A DNA stretch of 64,000 nt from Phytophthora sp. 'mugwort' (Eukaryota; Oomycota; Peronosporomycetes; Peronosporales; Peronosporaceae): NCBI GenBank assembly GCA_033558025.1, contig JAUCEF010000014.1:3596001-3660000 (forward strand). Reading direction: 5' to 3'. The notes beneath the pieces were generated by a model, which saw only the letters and a program-made list of their open reading frames with translations, did not search any database and was not told the DNA's origin. A program made the position numbers and the translations under genes. This document shows positions 21,234 through 32,560 of the stretch, piece after piece (position 1 is the stretch's first letter; each line of letters starts with the position of its first letter).

Positions 21234-23024
21234 ATGAATCAGCTGAGAACACAGCACAGAGAGCTCCGAGTATAGCGCCTGATGCCGACCATGGTGGTGA
21301 ATTTCTCAGTACGGAGCTGGGTTTTTACTGCGATGACCAACTAATCATGCAGAACTTCACGAACGCCTACTCACCGCAAGAAAACGGGATCGATGGAACG
21401 TGCCAAGGGAGTGATTCTACCGCGTATTTGTGCTATGATAGTGGCAATGCATCTTCCTAACATGCTGGGGGGGAAGCGTTGCTGCACCTGTTAGCCAAGT
21501 TGAACGTGCTTCCTACAAAGCCACATGGCTTTGTGTCGCCATATAAGCGGTCGTATGGAGTATCATCGAATCTGAGTCAACTGCACACGTGGGGCTGCCT
21601 TGCTTGTGTGCGAATTCCGCCTGAATCTTGATCACCGTGTGAGAAGCTGAAGCCTCAAGCGCGCTTGAGTCTCTTGCTGTGCTACAGTGATTCGACAAAA
21701 GGGTGCAAATACCTGGACCTACTGACTGGTTAAGTGGTCACTGCTAAGCACGGAAAAGTTCGATTCCATGAGGAATCACGGCGAACGGGCTGTATGTGAA
21801 ACATCGTTTTGGAAAATATGTACCTTGGTTGTGTCCATGATCTTCCTTCGACGGTACCTGCTGAGCGCATAAAGACGACAATGGGCATATACGTCGCTAG
21901 CCAAGCTGGCTTGGATCCTTCAATAAATGAAGCAGATTTTACATATCAGCTCAGTGGGAGACGTATGTACGACTGGTGTTCAGTCGAGTGACTTGGTGAC
22001 TAGTGGGACTATCGTTGCAGCTGACGCAGCACCGAAGTCCAGTGGGAGAAATGATGATGAAACCTCCAGTAGGAGTTCCCGCTATGTCGCTGTGTGGATA
22101 ACGAAGCTGCGCAGCAGGACGATCCTGCTAAACCAACCTCATCAGTTAAGAGCAAGGGGAAGAGCCGCCGCCGACGTGTGCGCACAATAGCTCTAATGCA
22201 CCTGCCGAAGTGACGACTGGATTTGCAATCTAGTCGACGTCTGTCGAGTCGTGTCTGAAGCGTCCGCAAAGAACGCAGAAACCGAACGTGCGACTACTGA
22301 ACTACGTAGTGGGCCATATATACTTGAAAAGTAGGGACATTGACGTCCCGATTACCTGCAAGCATGCTCGCGCAAGTAAACAGTGGCCACAATGGAAAGC
22401 CGCGATGCTGTCAGAACTGCAATCCCTGAAGCACCACAAGACGTGGAAACTTGTGCCTCGGTCTGCGGTCAACAAGGCCAAAGTCATCACATGCAGATGG
22501 GTGTTCGCGGTCAAACACGAAGAGCGTGGTCGAGTGACTAGGTTCAAAGCTCGACTCGTCATTCACGAATTCAAGCAACAGCGGGGCGTAACTTATTCGA
22601 GGCGTTTGCCCCCGCCATCCGCTTTGAAACCATCCGAGTACTCCTCTACAGTGTGGCTGGGATGTGCTTCAGTATGACGTGAAGACCGCCTTCTGTATGG
22701 TGATCTTGTTGAAACAATGTTCATGGAGTAACTGCCCGGTTTTCAGATTGACGGACCTGGTTTCGTGTACAGCCTTTTGAAGAGGCTCTACGGATTGAAG
22801 CAATCATATCATATCTAGAAGAGGACGTTGCATGCAAAGTTGTTGACATAGAGTTTGAGTCACCAGGGACATCCCGAGCTCTGTGCGGAGATTGCGTCTT
22901 CGCTGCAGAAGTCCCTTAAGCTTATGACGATGGAAAGTGTGAAGTACCTGCTTGGAGTGGAAATCCTGATTGATCGACAGGCCGACGGATCATCTACTCG
23001 CAGCACCGGTATGGTCGTCGTAAT

Positions 23025-23177
23025 CTGAGTGTGTGACGTAGTTACCGTTAGCGGTAGATCTTGCCGCCAACCGCATCTACGTCAGGTAGCAGCTGAAGAG
23101 ACTGAGTGTGTGACGTAGTTACCGTTAGCGGAGATCTTGCCGCCAACCGCATCTACGTCAGGTAGCAGCTGAAGAGA
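23025..23177. repeat. Tandemly duplicated 77-bp hairpin unit
   Basis: Two copies, 23025-23101 and 23102-23177, differ by a single deleted T. Each contains an imperfect palindrome: GACGTAG...CTACGTC outside and GTTAGCGG...CCGCCAAC inside. They lie inside a Copia pol gene where RT sequence should continue. Confidence 0.85.
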
Positions 23178-23540
23178 CAGCCTTTTGTGGTTCTACAATT
23201 TTAGGATATCAATCTGAGATAGGAAATATGCCATAATCATTTATGTGATTGGTCTGAAATCATATAAGATAGGCAAGAATCCAGACAGGTATCTGGATTA
23301 CTAGATTGAACCAGAAATACGCGGAGGTTTAATCAAGGCGATTGGTCGGATACATACCAACTGGGATTAGAGAATGAGTAGAGTTTAGGATAGGCCCTAG
23401 ATACTTCAGGAAGAGCCACCGGGCCACTAGTTAGCCGCAGGGCATCCATAGCTACTAAGCTCAATCTCAATCACTTCTCAATTTGTTTTTAAAGCAACAG
23501 CTACCTCTCCTCCCCCGACCTCCCCCAGCTTGCCAACCAA
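23178..23540. other. Non-coding insertion within the Copia relic
   Basis: AT-rich sequence without open frames that separates the RT and RNase H parts, ending in a pyrimidine-rich stretch (about 23505-23530). It could be an LTR or another element, but no second copy is seen. Confidence 0.4.
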
Positions 23541-24060
23541 GCCTCGTCGAAAGGCCCTTCACACCAACCGCTTCCTCCACGCTTGTGTTACACAGTGGCT
23601 ATGTCACAATGCTGGATAGAAACGCTATCTCTTATGATTCGCGAAAGCGGGAAATCAAAGCGATGAGTACGTGTGAGGCGGATACGTGTTCATGTCTGAT
23701 GTTGCAAAATATGTCCTGTGGTTACAAAACTTATGCAAAGAGTTGAGCTGCATGGAATATCTAGTGCCGCTCATGCTTGGCGACAACGATGGTGTCATCT
23801 CGTTGAGCACTAAGCCAGCCAACACTTAAATATCAACCCCATTGAGAACAAGTATCACATGGTGCGGAGGAACGTTGAGCTGAAGCGGTGATGGTGGAGC
23901 AAGTTGGCACTGAGAATATGGTGGCCAATATCACGACGAAGGCGCTAGGAGCTGTAAATTCGTTCGTTTCACCAAGCGATGCAAGTTCTACCGGTTGTGA
24001 GTCCTGCCAACGACCCTACGGACAAGACTACTGCGGTTAAGTCCAAGCTGGTAACGACGG

Positions 24061-25545
24061 GTATGCCGCCGTCACACCAATCATGATGCAGCTTAGATGA
24101 TGATGTTATCTCTGTCTGCTTTACTGTATCATGTAATTATTAGCAATAATAGCTACACTACGTAGCCATGCAAGGAAAGCTCGTGATGAGAACGAGACTA
24201 GATTTAGCCTGCATTTTGCGCTGTCGAGGAGGAGCGTCCGCCATCTTCCAAGTGCTCAAGTTGGGATTTCGAACGTGATCCGTTTAAAAGGGCGGGACAT
24301 TAAAATAGCTAGAAAAGTGGGTGCGAAACTGTTTCGAGAGGGATTTGTTTGAAAAGGGTACGCGTTCTTTTGGGTTTCACGTTCTGGTAGAAGTCTTAAT
24401 CTGCTGCAAAACGATTGCCGAAGCAACTGCTCAAATTCGACTCCAAAACGACAGAAAGCATATCCGAAAGTTGAAGGACTTATACTAGAATTTTTCGAAT
24501 GAGGCATAGTGGACCTTCTCTTCTCGCAGAACTTGTCAGCTATCGGACTTCGTAATCGTGTCCACAAATGTTGATGCCCGCTACCGCCCCGTTTCTGCGA
24601 TGTCTGTTCCGTTACCGTGTCCTCAGGAATTGACATCCTTCTTCTGTCAACGGAGTCTTCCAACCACTAAACCTGTCAGCGACAGTCTACGATGTTTGCA
24701 GCGATTGATTATAATCAGCCTCTGAGAGACTCGATTCTCTAGCAATTCCGACAAACACACCAACGTGTGGATCCTAGCGTTCGTTCAGCTCGTTCGGGGT
24801 TGCCGCCATGGGCAGCTGCGCTACAGCGACACGCCATGGGTCATTTTAAAATATCCTGTCGCGCAAGATGCTGTCTGCACATTGCGCTTATTAAAAATAG
24901 ATTCAAGTGGAGGGCCGTGTGCATGGGTGGCAAATCTGCAGCGGTTGCTTGGTCTCTTGGCTCTCTCTTGAAGCGGCAACAGGTCCTGCTAGTCGTGACG
25001 AGAGTACCCTACCGCCAAGCGGCAGAGTTGCACGCCTCCGAGCAGGAAGAACATAGGTCGGATAGCGAAGTGCGAGCTCTCGTGCGACCAATGCTGATGG
25101 TGTGCTTTATGGTAGTGGTGGTGGTCCTAGGTTGCCTCCTAGCAGCATGACGTCTAAGTGCTGCGTTTCAGCAAGTCCGCTTACATTCTTTCTCCTCTGT
25201 CGACAGTACGTAGTGACAGGTGCTACAGTAGCTGCAACTGCAGCTGCAGTTGATGCTACGAGTTCTGTCATCTCATGTTTTTCGTGTCTACCACATCGTC
25301 GAGACCATACAAACTCCAAGTGAAGTGTAGGGTGGGACGGAGGGATATGTTTTGCGCTGTTCGTAACCAGCTGCTTTGTAATCAGCGACATGTCCGCAGG
25401 ATAGGCCGAGATAAAGCGGCGTTAGACAGCCTCTGAAGCCCATACAGGACCCCCCAGTGTGTGCCGCCCGATTCCTGACAGCAAAAAGCGCCGATGCACA
25501 TGGGAAGCCACTTCTCGATTCACCTCGATCTATATCTACAGTAGC
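24061..25545. other. Unassigned region upstream of the Cys/His repeat gene
   Basis: Contains an open frame at 24767-25150 (plus strand) that starts only at GTG and ends in a hydrophobic run (MLMVCFMVVVVVLGCLLAA). It resembles nothing I know. The last few hundred bases must hold the promoter of the gene at 25546, but no initiator matching the oomycete consensus was found. Confidence 0.35.
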
Positions 25546-26226
25546 ATGAACAGCCTCAGGCTACCTTCGCTGACGGTGTTCGTTAACTTCGCGCTGAGCC
25601 CGCGCAGTAATAGCCTGCGTGACTTGGCGGCGACGCCTATGACACCCGTGGTGAGCTCGCCCAAGTTCTCGCTGGCCTTCATCCTGGACGACACCAAGGC
25701 GCTGCTGTCGCCTATGAGTCCGCCACGCGTCCAGGGATCGACGCAATCATCGCCGCCCAAGCAACAGCGCAGGAGCCCCAAGCGCAGACTCACGACCAAG
25801 GAGAAACGTGCTGCGCGCCAGTGCTGTATCGATGACTGCACCAACTACACCATCGACCGGGGCCTTTGCTTCCGCCACGGCGGCGGGAAGTCGTGTTCCA
25901 AGGCCGGCTGCACCGCCAGCGCCAAGCACCGCGGCCTCTGCTGGAAGCACGGCGGCTCCACGCTCTGCACGGTGGACGGCTGCACGCGAGGCTCCAAGTC
26001 GCGCGGTCTCTGCTGGTCGCACGGAGGTGGCACAAAGTGCTCGGTGGTCAACTGCAAGAAGACGGCCATCTCCAAGGGTCTGTGCTGGACGCACGGTGGT
26101 GGCAAGCGATGCGCGTTCGACGGGTGCAAGCGGCCGGCATCGCGAAGCAAGCAGAACTTCTGCTCTACGCACCAGCCCAAGAAGACCAAAGACGTCGGCA
26201 GCATTGTAAGGGCTGTAGACCTGTAA
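25546..26226 (+). CDS. Cys/His repeat (WRKY19-like zinc repeat) protein, 226 aa, intronless
   Basis: A five-unit array of the form C-x4-C-x9-C-x3-H-G-G fills the C-terminal two thirds, with units such as CTRGSKSRGLCWSHGGGTKC. The spaced cysteines and histidines probably bind zinc. The family is common in oomycetes and is sometimes annotated as WRKY19-like; its role is unknown, and DNA or protein binding is inference. Upstream of the repeats is the motif SPKFSLAFILDD, which corresponds to HKFGLPFILN in the paralogues, then a basic stretch (QQRRSPKRRLTTKEKRAARQ) that may act as a nuclear localisation signal. The frame is open to a GTG at 25459, but the ATG at 25546 gives a length close to the paralogues (234 and 217 aa). 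Both introns of the paralogues are absent. Codon use is GC-rich and there is no damage. Confidence 0.85.
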   Translation: MNSLRLPSLTVFVNFALSPRSNSLRDLAATPMTPVVSSPKFSLAFILDDTKALLSPMSPPRVQGSTQSSPPKQQRRSPKRRLTTKEKRAARQCCIDDCTNYTIDRGLCFRHGGGKSCSKAGCTASAKHRGLCWKHGGSTLCTVDGCTRGSKSRGLCWSHGGGTKCSVVNCKKTAISKGLCWTHGGGKRCAFDGCKRPASRSKQNFCSTHQPKKTKDVGSIVRAVDL

Positions 26227-27040
26227 CGATCGATATAAATTGCACTATTTATTGTCTTCAGAAAGAACATACAGAGCTTTGTCAGGCCATCCTGTCAGTC
26301 GGGCCGATCTTGCTTTGCGCGGCTGCACTAAATTTGTAAATCCCATTTATTGTAATACGTGACTGCTTTGCCAGGCTGCTTGGAGGATTGTTTGAGGACA
26401 ACACGCGTCCAACTCTCATTGTTCAGAAGAGGCTGTTGTGGAGATATTGTCATAGGCAATGTTTTTTTCGTGAGCCGAAAGTAACAAGAGCGCAGATACT
26501 CCTCCATCCGTCCAAGCTTTACGACTCGAGTACTAAGCTTAAGTATTCCAGCTTGTGCCACCTAATACTTCGTCTATAGTTTGTTGTCGAACGGAATGAC
26601 GCTTTGGGTGGCAACGGTGTCGAACTCATCGCTTCAGAGGGCGGCGAAAAAATCCAAATATCCGAATCCCACCGGAGCAGTAAAAGAGCCAAACTTCCAG
26701 TCTGTACAGGTACACTGTCAAACGATCCGTAGTTGATTATCTGCACTGCGCGCCGAGTTACTAGAGTCGTGCTGTACGTCTCCCTGACAGAGTCGTGAAG
26801 CCACATATTGAAGTTGGCGTTGTTTCAGTATTCTTTTGTCCATACCATCCCGCAATTGTCGAACAGTTGTATTTGTTTAATGGGCTTCTCGTTGCATATA
26901 AGTAGCTCGTTACCTTGACTAGCTCCATATATGCTACTGCAACACGACCTGTTGGCTGCATATATTTCTTTCTTCACGAGCCCTTCATTCGATCTCAAAA
27001 ATCACCTACACCATATCCAGCAAGTAAAGCATTTGGTAAA
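26227..27040. other. Intergenic region between two Cys/His repeat genes
   Basis: Convergent 3' ends of the genes at 25546 and 27937 flank this AT-rich segment. No gene or recognised repeat is seen. Confidence 0.45.
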
Positions 27041-27937
27041 TTATGTAGTTAGAACAAGATCAGTGCCGCAACCAGCAACAGTACGGACGCACATTTCATA
27101 GTACCTGACGTTACGCAGCTGTGCGAAATGCATTTCACACAAGTTATGCGTGCGCTCGTAGGCGGGCTTGGTACAGCCGTCATGGTCACAGCGCTTGCCG
27201 CCGCCGTGCGCCCAACAGTAGCCGTTCGACACGGCCACTTTAATACACTCGGTGTCGCGGCACTTGGTCCCTCCGCCATGTCCCCAGCACAAACCTCTTG
27301 CTTTCGCCTTCTTGTCGCAGCCATCCCTATTGCACTTGACCGAGCCGCCTAATATTTATACACATAGTCCACAAACAGATACGGCACCAGTTCAGCAACT
27401 GCGTGGTTAATCGTTCATTGAGCCGCCAACACGCACCATGCTTCCAACAGAGTCCGCGATGCTTGGCACTCGAGTTGCACCCTTCCTCGGAGCACTTTTT
27501 GCCGCCCTACAAGCAAGCAAAACATTCACAGAGAACGAACACGATCAATGACAGATCACAACTCCCTAAAAATCAAACGGGCATCCGAGCTCCAAAGCAC
27601 AGCGACGTACTCCGTGACGACAGCAAAGCCCCTTGTGCACGATGTACTTGTGGCAACCTTCATGCTTACATGTGCGGCGGCGTTTCTTTTCCTCCTTCGT
27701 CAGCTCAATGTCCTCATTACGAAGTCCTATCTTCCCATTGAGTGGTGGGGGCGCGACCGCAACTGTCTCGACCAGCGTCGACGGACGAGGTCCTCGTCGG
27801 ATGGGCACATTCAGGATGAAAGGTAGCCCGAATTTGTGCTCCTCGGATGTGATCGCCACTGGATCGGGCTCACGGGCCTCTGGGGGCTGCGTATTATCAG
27901 AACCGAGTTCGTCGAGATCGGATAGCTCTCCCTTCAT
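27041..27937 (-). CDS. Cys/His repeat protein, 234 aa, three exons
   Basis: Exons on the minus strand are 27937-27611, 27506-27437 (70 nt) and 27348-27041. Donors read GTACGT and GTGCGT, and acceptors end TTGTAG and TATTAG. The spliced length is 705 nt and in frame. The protein starts MKGELSDLDELGSDN and has the shared HKFGLPFILNVPIRR motif near residue 34. A basic linker (KEEKKRRRTC) precedes five zinc-type repeats (for example CHKYIVHKGLCCRHGGGKKC and CIKVAVSNGYCWAHGGGKRC) and an ending THNLCEMHFAQLR. Both introns fall just after the His-Gly of a repeat. It is a paralogue of the genes at 25546, 30261, 56280 and 61678. No disabling change is visible. Function is unknown. Confidence 0.8.
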
Positions 27938-30260
27938 GGCTTGCGGTATCAGGGTGCTCTCTCTCGCCGCCCGGTCTTAACTGAGTTGCTTTTGAAATTA
28001 TTGCGTCGGTCTACCTGCATGATATCGGCTGCGGGTCGAGGTCCAAACTCGCCTGATATGACACCCTCCCACTGTCTGTTATGTGTGAACCGAAAAAGTG
28101 CGACTGGTGGTTGTGTCGGACCAAAAAAGCGCAGGGAAATCGTTGCTGTTCATCAGCTTTTCTCCCGACATTTCGGCTGCGGAGCTGGCTCGTCGCGTCC
28201 TAGCGTTGTTCCGCATCTCGGTGGGGTTCCCGGACCATGGGGCGTTCCATAATGTAGATCATTTCAACAAATTGTAGAGGAAACGTAGCGACCGCTTTGC
28301 TGGAAGATGCCTGCTGAATTCGGGCTTGCTTGTTTGCTTTAATATATTCATATGGATAGCTGCGTGTAGGCCACGTCAAGTCATCCATGCTATCAGAATC
28401 GTCGAGATGCTTCAGCGTTCAATATCAGGCTCTTTCGTCGGCGTTCTCATGCCTGAGTCCCCTCCCTGCGGTATCACCATTGCGAATCTTGTCTACGTTC
28501 AAGCAACCGCCATCAACCGTTTGCAAAACCAAAAATTGTCCCGGTTCGATGTCGTTCGACAGAGATATCGGTGCGACCTATTACATATGTTTCTTAGGTG
28601 ATCACCAATATGAGTCCACGAGACAACGCTGTGGTGGGTGAATATTTGTGCATCAGCTCCGTGTGCCTCGCTATCCATTCTTGCAACCAACCTCGTAGTA
28701 TTCGTCTTATCGAGGACGAGTGGCCTCTTCGGACGCTTTACAGAGTTTTAGTCGTTCTATCCTAACTGGACGCCGGCATAAATTGCAGCACAGCTGCTTC
28801 AGCTGATTTACATCTGGTATGCCGCGACTTTATTTTTTTCTGCCTTTACCAGGGAGATCAATGCTCGTGTGAGAACGGAATTGTTGTTTTGGGTGTTAAT
28901 GCAATGGCACGAACATATCGGACATGAACATGTATGCTCGACGAAGATGGTGCGGAGGTACGAAAAAGTTTCAAATCGTGTTGTGAACGGCCGCTATCTA
29001 AATGAGTGCTTAGGTGCCGACGTCTCTACCATGGTATTGCTGTGCGTCCTTTTGGGAGTTCAAAGCTCCGAGATCATTACATACAACACCATGGACGCGT
29101 CCGCCTCGTAATACGCATCCGCTGAGGGTTGCTGCTAGCCGTGTGGATGAAGCTTCCGATATTCCGTACTTTTCTCACCGTGAGTTCTTTCAAACCCTGC
29201 GGACGCAAGTGAAATGAATCTCGAATGTCGTAGCTGGGCGGACATTCAATATACTGTGTTGTTGGTGTTGCACGATTGGTTGAATAATGTGCAGGTTCGT
29301 TTTCTTTAAATGTGATGAACGCGATAGTTTGTGCAGGAGGGGCCTTCGGCTACAGTTGTGAGGGTCTATGTCGACAAATGACAGAAACCAATTGCCACGT
29401 GTCGACTCGTTCCCGATAAGCCAATTTGTTGTCAATTGAACAGCGTAAGATAATGGTAACTTTCTGTAACACGATCGACAATGAATGCTTTCTTTCCCGA
29501 AATAACTTAATCTACCTGTGGTTGGCCTCAGGATTCTGCTACGCGCTGGACCTGATTGTCATAGGGAATGGCAGAGATGTGGCGACTGTAGCGCGAAATA
29601 CATGCATTGCAGAAAATACAAGCGATACAGTGTAACGCTACTGTTCGTCGAAATAATAGGAACCGGTACGGCTTTAGTTAATCTGTTCGAGAAGAGGATT
29701 CCTGGATAGCGTTCCGTATACCACGTGATATCGTCGACAATAGCCCAAACCTTCCTAGTCGGAATGCAAAGGCTGTTTTCGCTCTATTTGCCGTTAGTTT
29801 TCTCGCAAGGGCGCCGGATATAGAAGTTATTTCTGGGAATGAAGTACTGTACATGGACTGCAGTGAGAACAATAACCCGCACGCTGGAGTTGTCGCCTGC
29901 CGTACACATGATTCAGACTTTGCAACATAGCCATGTGGTCAACTGAATCAAAACCCATTTTAATTGGGTCTTTTCATAATTCTGTCTGTGCTAATTCCCA
30001 GGAGCATGCAACCACTCGGTCTCAACCACAGTGCCAAAGTGAAACATCTTCCTGAGCAATTTGCGTAGCAGAACTATGAGGAAGGCGAAGTCCCCGCCAG
30101 TATCTGAGCACCAGAGATCTCTTTCGTGTGTAAAATGATGTAGCTAGCATACAGTGAGACTCGCGTGGACCAGGGAGTTGAGACCCAAACCTGGAGGCAG
30201 CAAACCCAGTGTGAACAAGCCTTCGTTTGCAGCGTGGCGGAAGCGCGTCTGGTAAGGAGG
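27938..30260. other. No recognisable gene
   Basis: Several short open frames occur on both strands but none shows a known motif, consistent length or plausible start. The 200-300 bp next to 27937 should contain that gene's promoter. Confidence 0.4.
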
Positions 30261-31113
30261 ATGCAATCAGCCTTGTCGGATATGGGGGATTTACCAGAAG
30301 AACGCGATGGCGCCATGGCGTCCAGCATCTACAATGAGCACAAGTTCGGGCTACCCTTCATTCTAAATATGCCCGAGCAACGTGGATCTCAGCAATCCGA
30401 GCTGACCGAAATGATTACGGTGTGGCACTGCCAGCTACTGAAAAAGCTATGGCGGCATCTGTCAAGAAGACAGAGGCTTCGGAGCTGAGCAAGGAGGCCT
30501 GCATGTATGTGCAAGCACGAGGGTTGCCACAACTATATCGTGCACAAGGGGCTCTGCTGTCGCCACGGGGTGCGTATATGGCTGTGACATCTTTTAGTCT
30601 TATGATTTTTGTTCATTGATCAAGAAGTCGCGCGCGCTGCTTTATGGACGTTGATGGAATGCTTAAACTCAATTTGTCATCCTATTCCTCCTGTGTACGT
30701 CGGCGTGCTTAGGGCGGCAAAAAGTGTTCACCGGAAGGATGCAACACGAGTGCCAAACATCGCGGACTCTGCTGGAAACACGGTGCGTAAAGGGAACATT
30801 CATTACACTTACACCACGTATGTTGCTTAACTTGCTTGCTGGTAGGCGGCTCGGTGACGTGCAAGCAAGGCGGGTGCGACAAGAATGCGAAGGCGCGCGG
30901 TCTGTGCTGGGCGCATGGGGGAGGCACCAGTGTCGAAACGCTGAGTGTACGAAAGTGGCCGTGTCAAGTGGGTACTGCTGGGCTCACGGTGGCGGTAAGC
31001 GTTGCGGTATCAACGGCTGCATCAAGCACGCGTACAAGCGCACGCATAATTTATGTGAACAACACTTCTTGCAGCTACGACAGGACAATTATTTCGTTGT
31101 GTACGTATGCTAA
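30261..31113 (+). pseudogene. Cys/His repeat protein pseudogene
   Basis: The same gene plan as at 27041-27937: a start MQSALSDMGDLPE, then HKFGLPFILNMPEQRGSQQ, and three exon-like parts (30261-30582, about 30713-30782, 30845-31113) with the family's GTGCGT donors and AG acceptors. It is broken by a frame change after EMITV (about 30421), a deletion in the basic linker near 30500, and a single-base loss in exon 3 near 30930 (GGGTS instead of GGGTKC). The final repeat and tail (CIKHAYKRTHNLCEQHF) are well kept, so inactivation is probably recent. Confidence 0.8.
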
Positions 31114-31789
31114 GGGAGTCAGACGTGTGTGTGCTGCCTTATGGGCAATTCATTCTAATAACAAGATGTGCACCTGGTACTGTAGATAAATCTACGCTAA
31201 GCCGACTGCAGGTTTCTCAAAGATGGGCGTGCTTAAAGCGAGCTTATAGCAATGTGGGTTTTACGATAATCAAGGGGAAAGCACATTGCATAACTGCAGG
31301 TGTAGGAACGTGATGACTCATTATTTCGCCGTTCTAATGCACAAGCGTCGTGCTTTCGCATGTCGATCTTGCCCAGAAAAGGCAACAGCATACGAGGCAA
31401 CGAGGCATTTAACACGTGATCATAGATTCTTCATCGTGAGAGTGACCAACTGACCGAATAATCTGACACAGCTAACCTCGAACAACACCAATACCAGGTA
31501 CTGTAACGGGGTAAAGGCCCGCTACTTAGCTTACACTGTTAGCGTAGGAAGCAGTAGGCAAATTTGACTCTGATTGATTGACGGGACGGGAATGTCGGGA
31601 CCGTCCCAGTCATTGCTTTATCTAACCGGTGATTGGCCATCACGTAAGCGCGATGGCAACTGTGTGACGGAGGCCATCGCGCTGTCACAAGTACAGAGGA
31701 AAAAAGTTATACCCTACGTAGAAAAATGAAGATACTGAACCAATGGATATAGCATCGTAGTAAGCGAAGTCTAGAGAGAGCATCAAGTC
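31114..31789. other. Unassigned region with a possible solo LTR and hairpin
   Basis: TGTAACGGGGTAAAGGCCCG at about 31502 has the TG start and style of an oomycete Gypsy LTR, but no partner is present. Near 31650-31686 a hairpin is formed by AGCGCGATGGC and GCCATCGCGCT with a 15-nt loop. Otherwise empty. Confidence 0.3.
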
Positions 31790-32080
31790 GTGCGAAAGGT
31801 ACGCTGGTGTACGTGAAGCAATAATCAAGGTTAATTTTATTTGGATAATCAGTCCCGATATGTTGCAATCACTGAAACTGTGGTATACGAAACCCAATAC
31901 TCAGTCGCTGTATCCATTGCAGAGCCTCCAAAATATAAACTACTTTGATGCGTCTTGAGGCCACCGTATCAGCTATCTTTTTTTTCACTCTTAAGAACGC
32001 AAGCATACCAACACCCCTCGACACGCTACAGACAACGACGGATAAATCCGGCACCACTGAATGGCATCCCCCTGTAAATC
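31790..32080 (-). repeat. Dispersed repeat, copy 2 (inverted copy of 16095-16385)
   Basis: Read on the minus strand, CATTCAGTGGTGCCGGATTT, GTATGCTTGCGTTCTTAA and the rest recur in the same order as at 16095-16385, with many differences and without the 15-G run. Confidence 0.65.
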
Positions 32081-32404
32081 AGTCACGATATCGAATTTAT
32101 CTGCATGCAGGTGTATTATCATGGCGCAACAAGGGAATTATGTTTTCCATATGAAATTTTCTATACCGGTATACCAGTAGACTACCAATTCCACTTCTAT
32201 CGCGGTCAACAGCTCAGCTCCTGCTTGTCACGCGTTCGGAGCTCCCCTCCTCACTTCAGTTCCAGAGGAATATGCCGCATTCTTAGTAAAGGCCCACTTC
32301 CCTTTATTCCCTTATTGGATTGAGCTGATGGCCGCTGCATAAACTACATTAATGTATTGTTCAGTTGGCCCCCAAAGATTGTGGAAAGAGCCGTTTTTAA
32401 AGTT

Positions 32405-32560
32405 GGGCGCCAATTTGGAGTTTCGTTGGCAAAGATATGGACGATACTTAAAGTTTTTTTTTGCTGCTGTGTACTCTCACCATCAAGTATCAAGTCATCG
32501 ATAGAGGTTTGGAAAAAGACCCCGGACATTGGTATGATGCAGGTGATTCGGGGATGTGTT
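32405..32560 (+). repeat. Dispersed repeat, copy 2 (copy 1 at 14628-14790)
   Basis: TTGGGCGCCAATTTGGAGTT followed by ATCAAGTATCAAGTCATCGA, collinear with 14628-14790. A minus-strand frame over it (32646-32344, with GVFFQTSIDDLILDGE) is not recognised. Confidence 0.6.

Larger units (their letters stand above)
21240..24060 (+). pseudogene. Ty1/Copia pol relic, interrupted
   Basis: The integrase core appears at 21280-21420 (DHGGEFLSTELGFYC, NAYSPQENGIDG, with the catalytic glutamate position replaced by D in NGIDG), followed by a broken C-terminal part. RT starts at 22370 (KQWPQWKAAMLSELQSLKHH, CRWVFAVKHEERGRVTRFKA) and is lost after about 22990. RNase H and the C-terminus resume at about 23560-24050 (GYVTMLDRNAISYDSRKREI, MSTCEAD, KELSCMEYLVPLML). 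The gap (23020-23540) holds a duplicated hairpin and non-coding DNA. No LTRs were recognised. Confidence 0.75.

Noticed and set aside
24767..25150. Possible membrane protein with hydrophobic tail
   Set aside because: No ATG start, no motif, and the surroundings are transposon remains; kept only as part of an unassigned region.
25459..25545. Upstream extension of the Cys/His repeat protein
   Set aside because: Starts at GTG; the paralogues support the ATG at 25546.
25747..26339. Overlapping frames on both strands of the Cys/His repeat gene
   Set aside because: By-products of its repetitive GC-rich codons; none keeps the Cys/His spacing.
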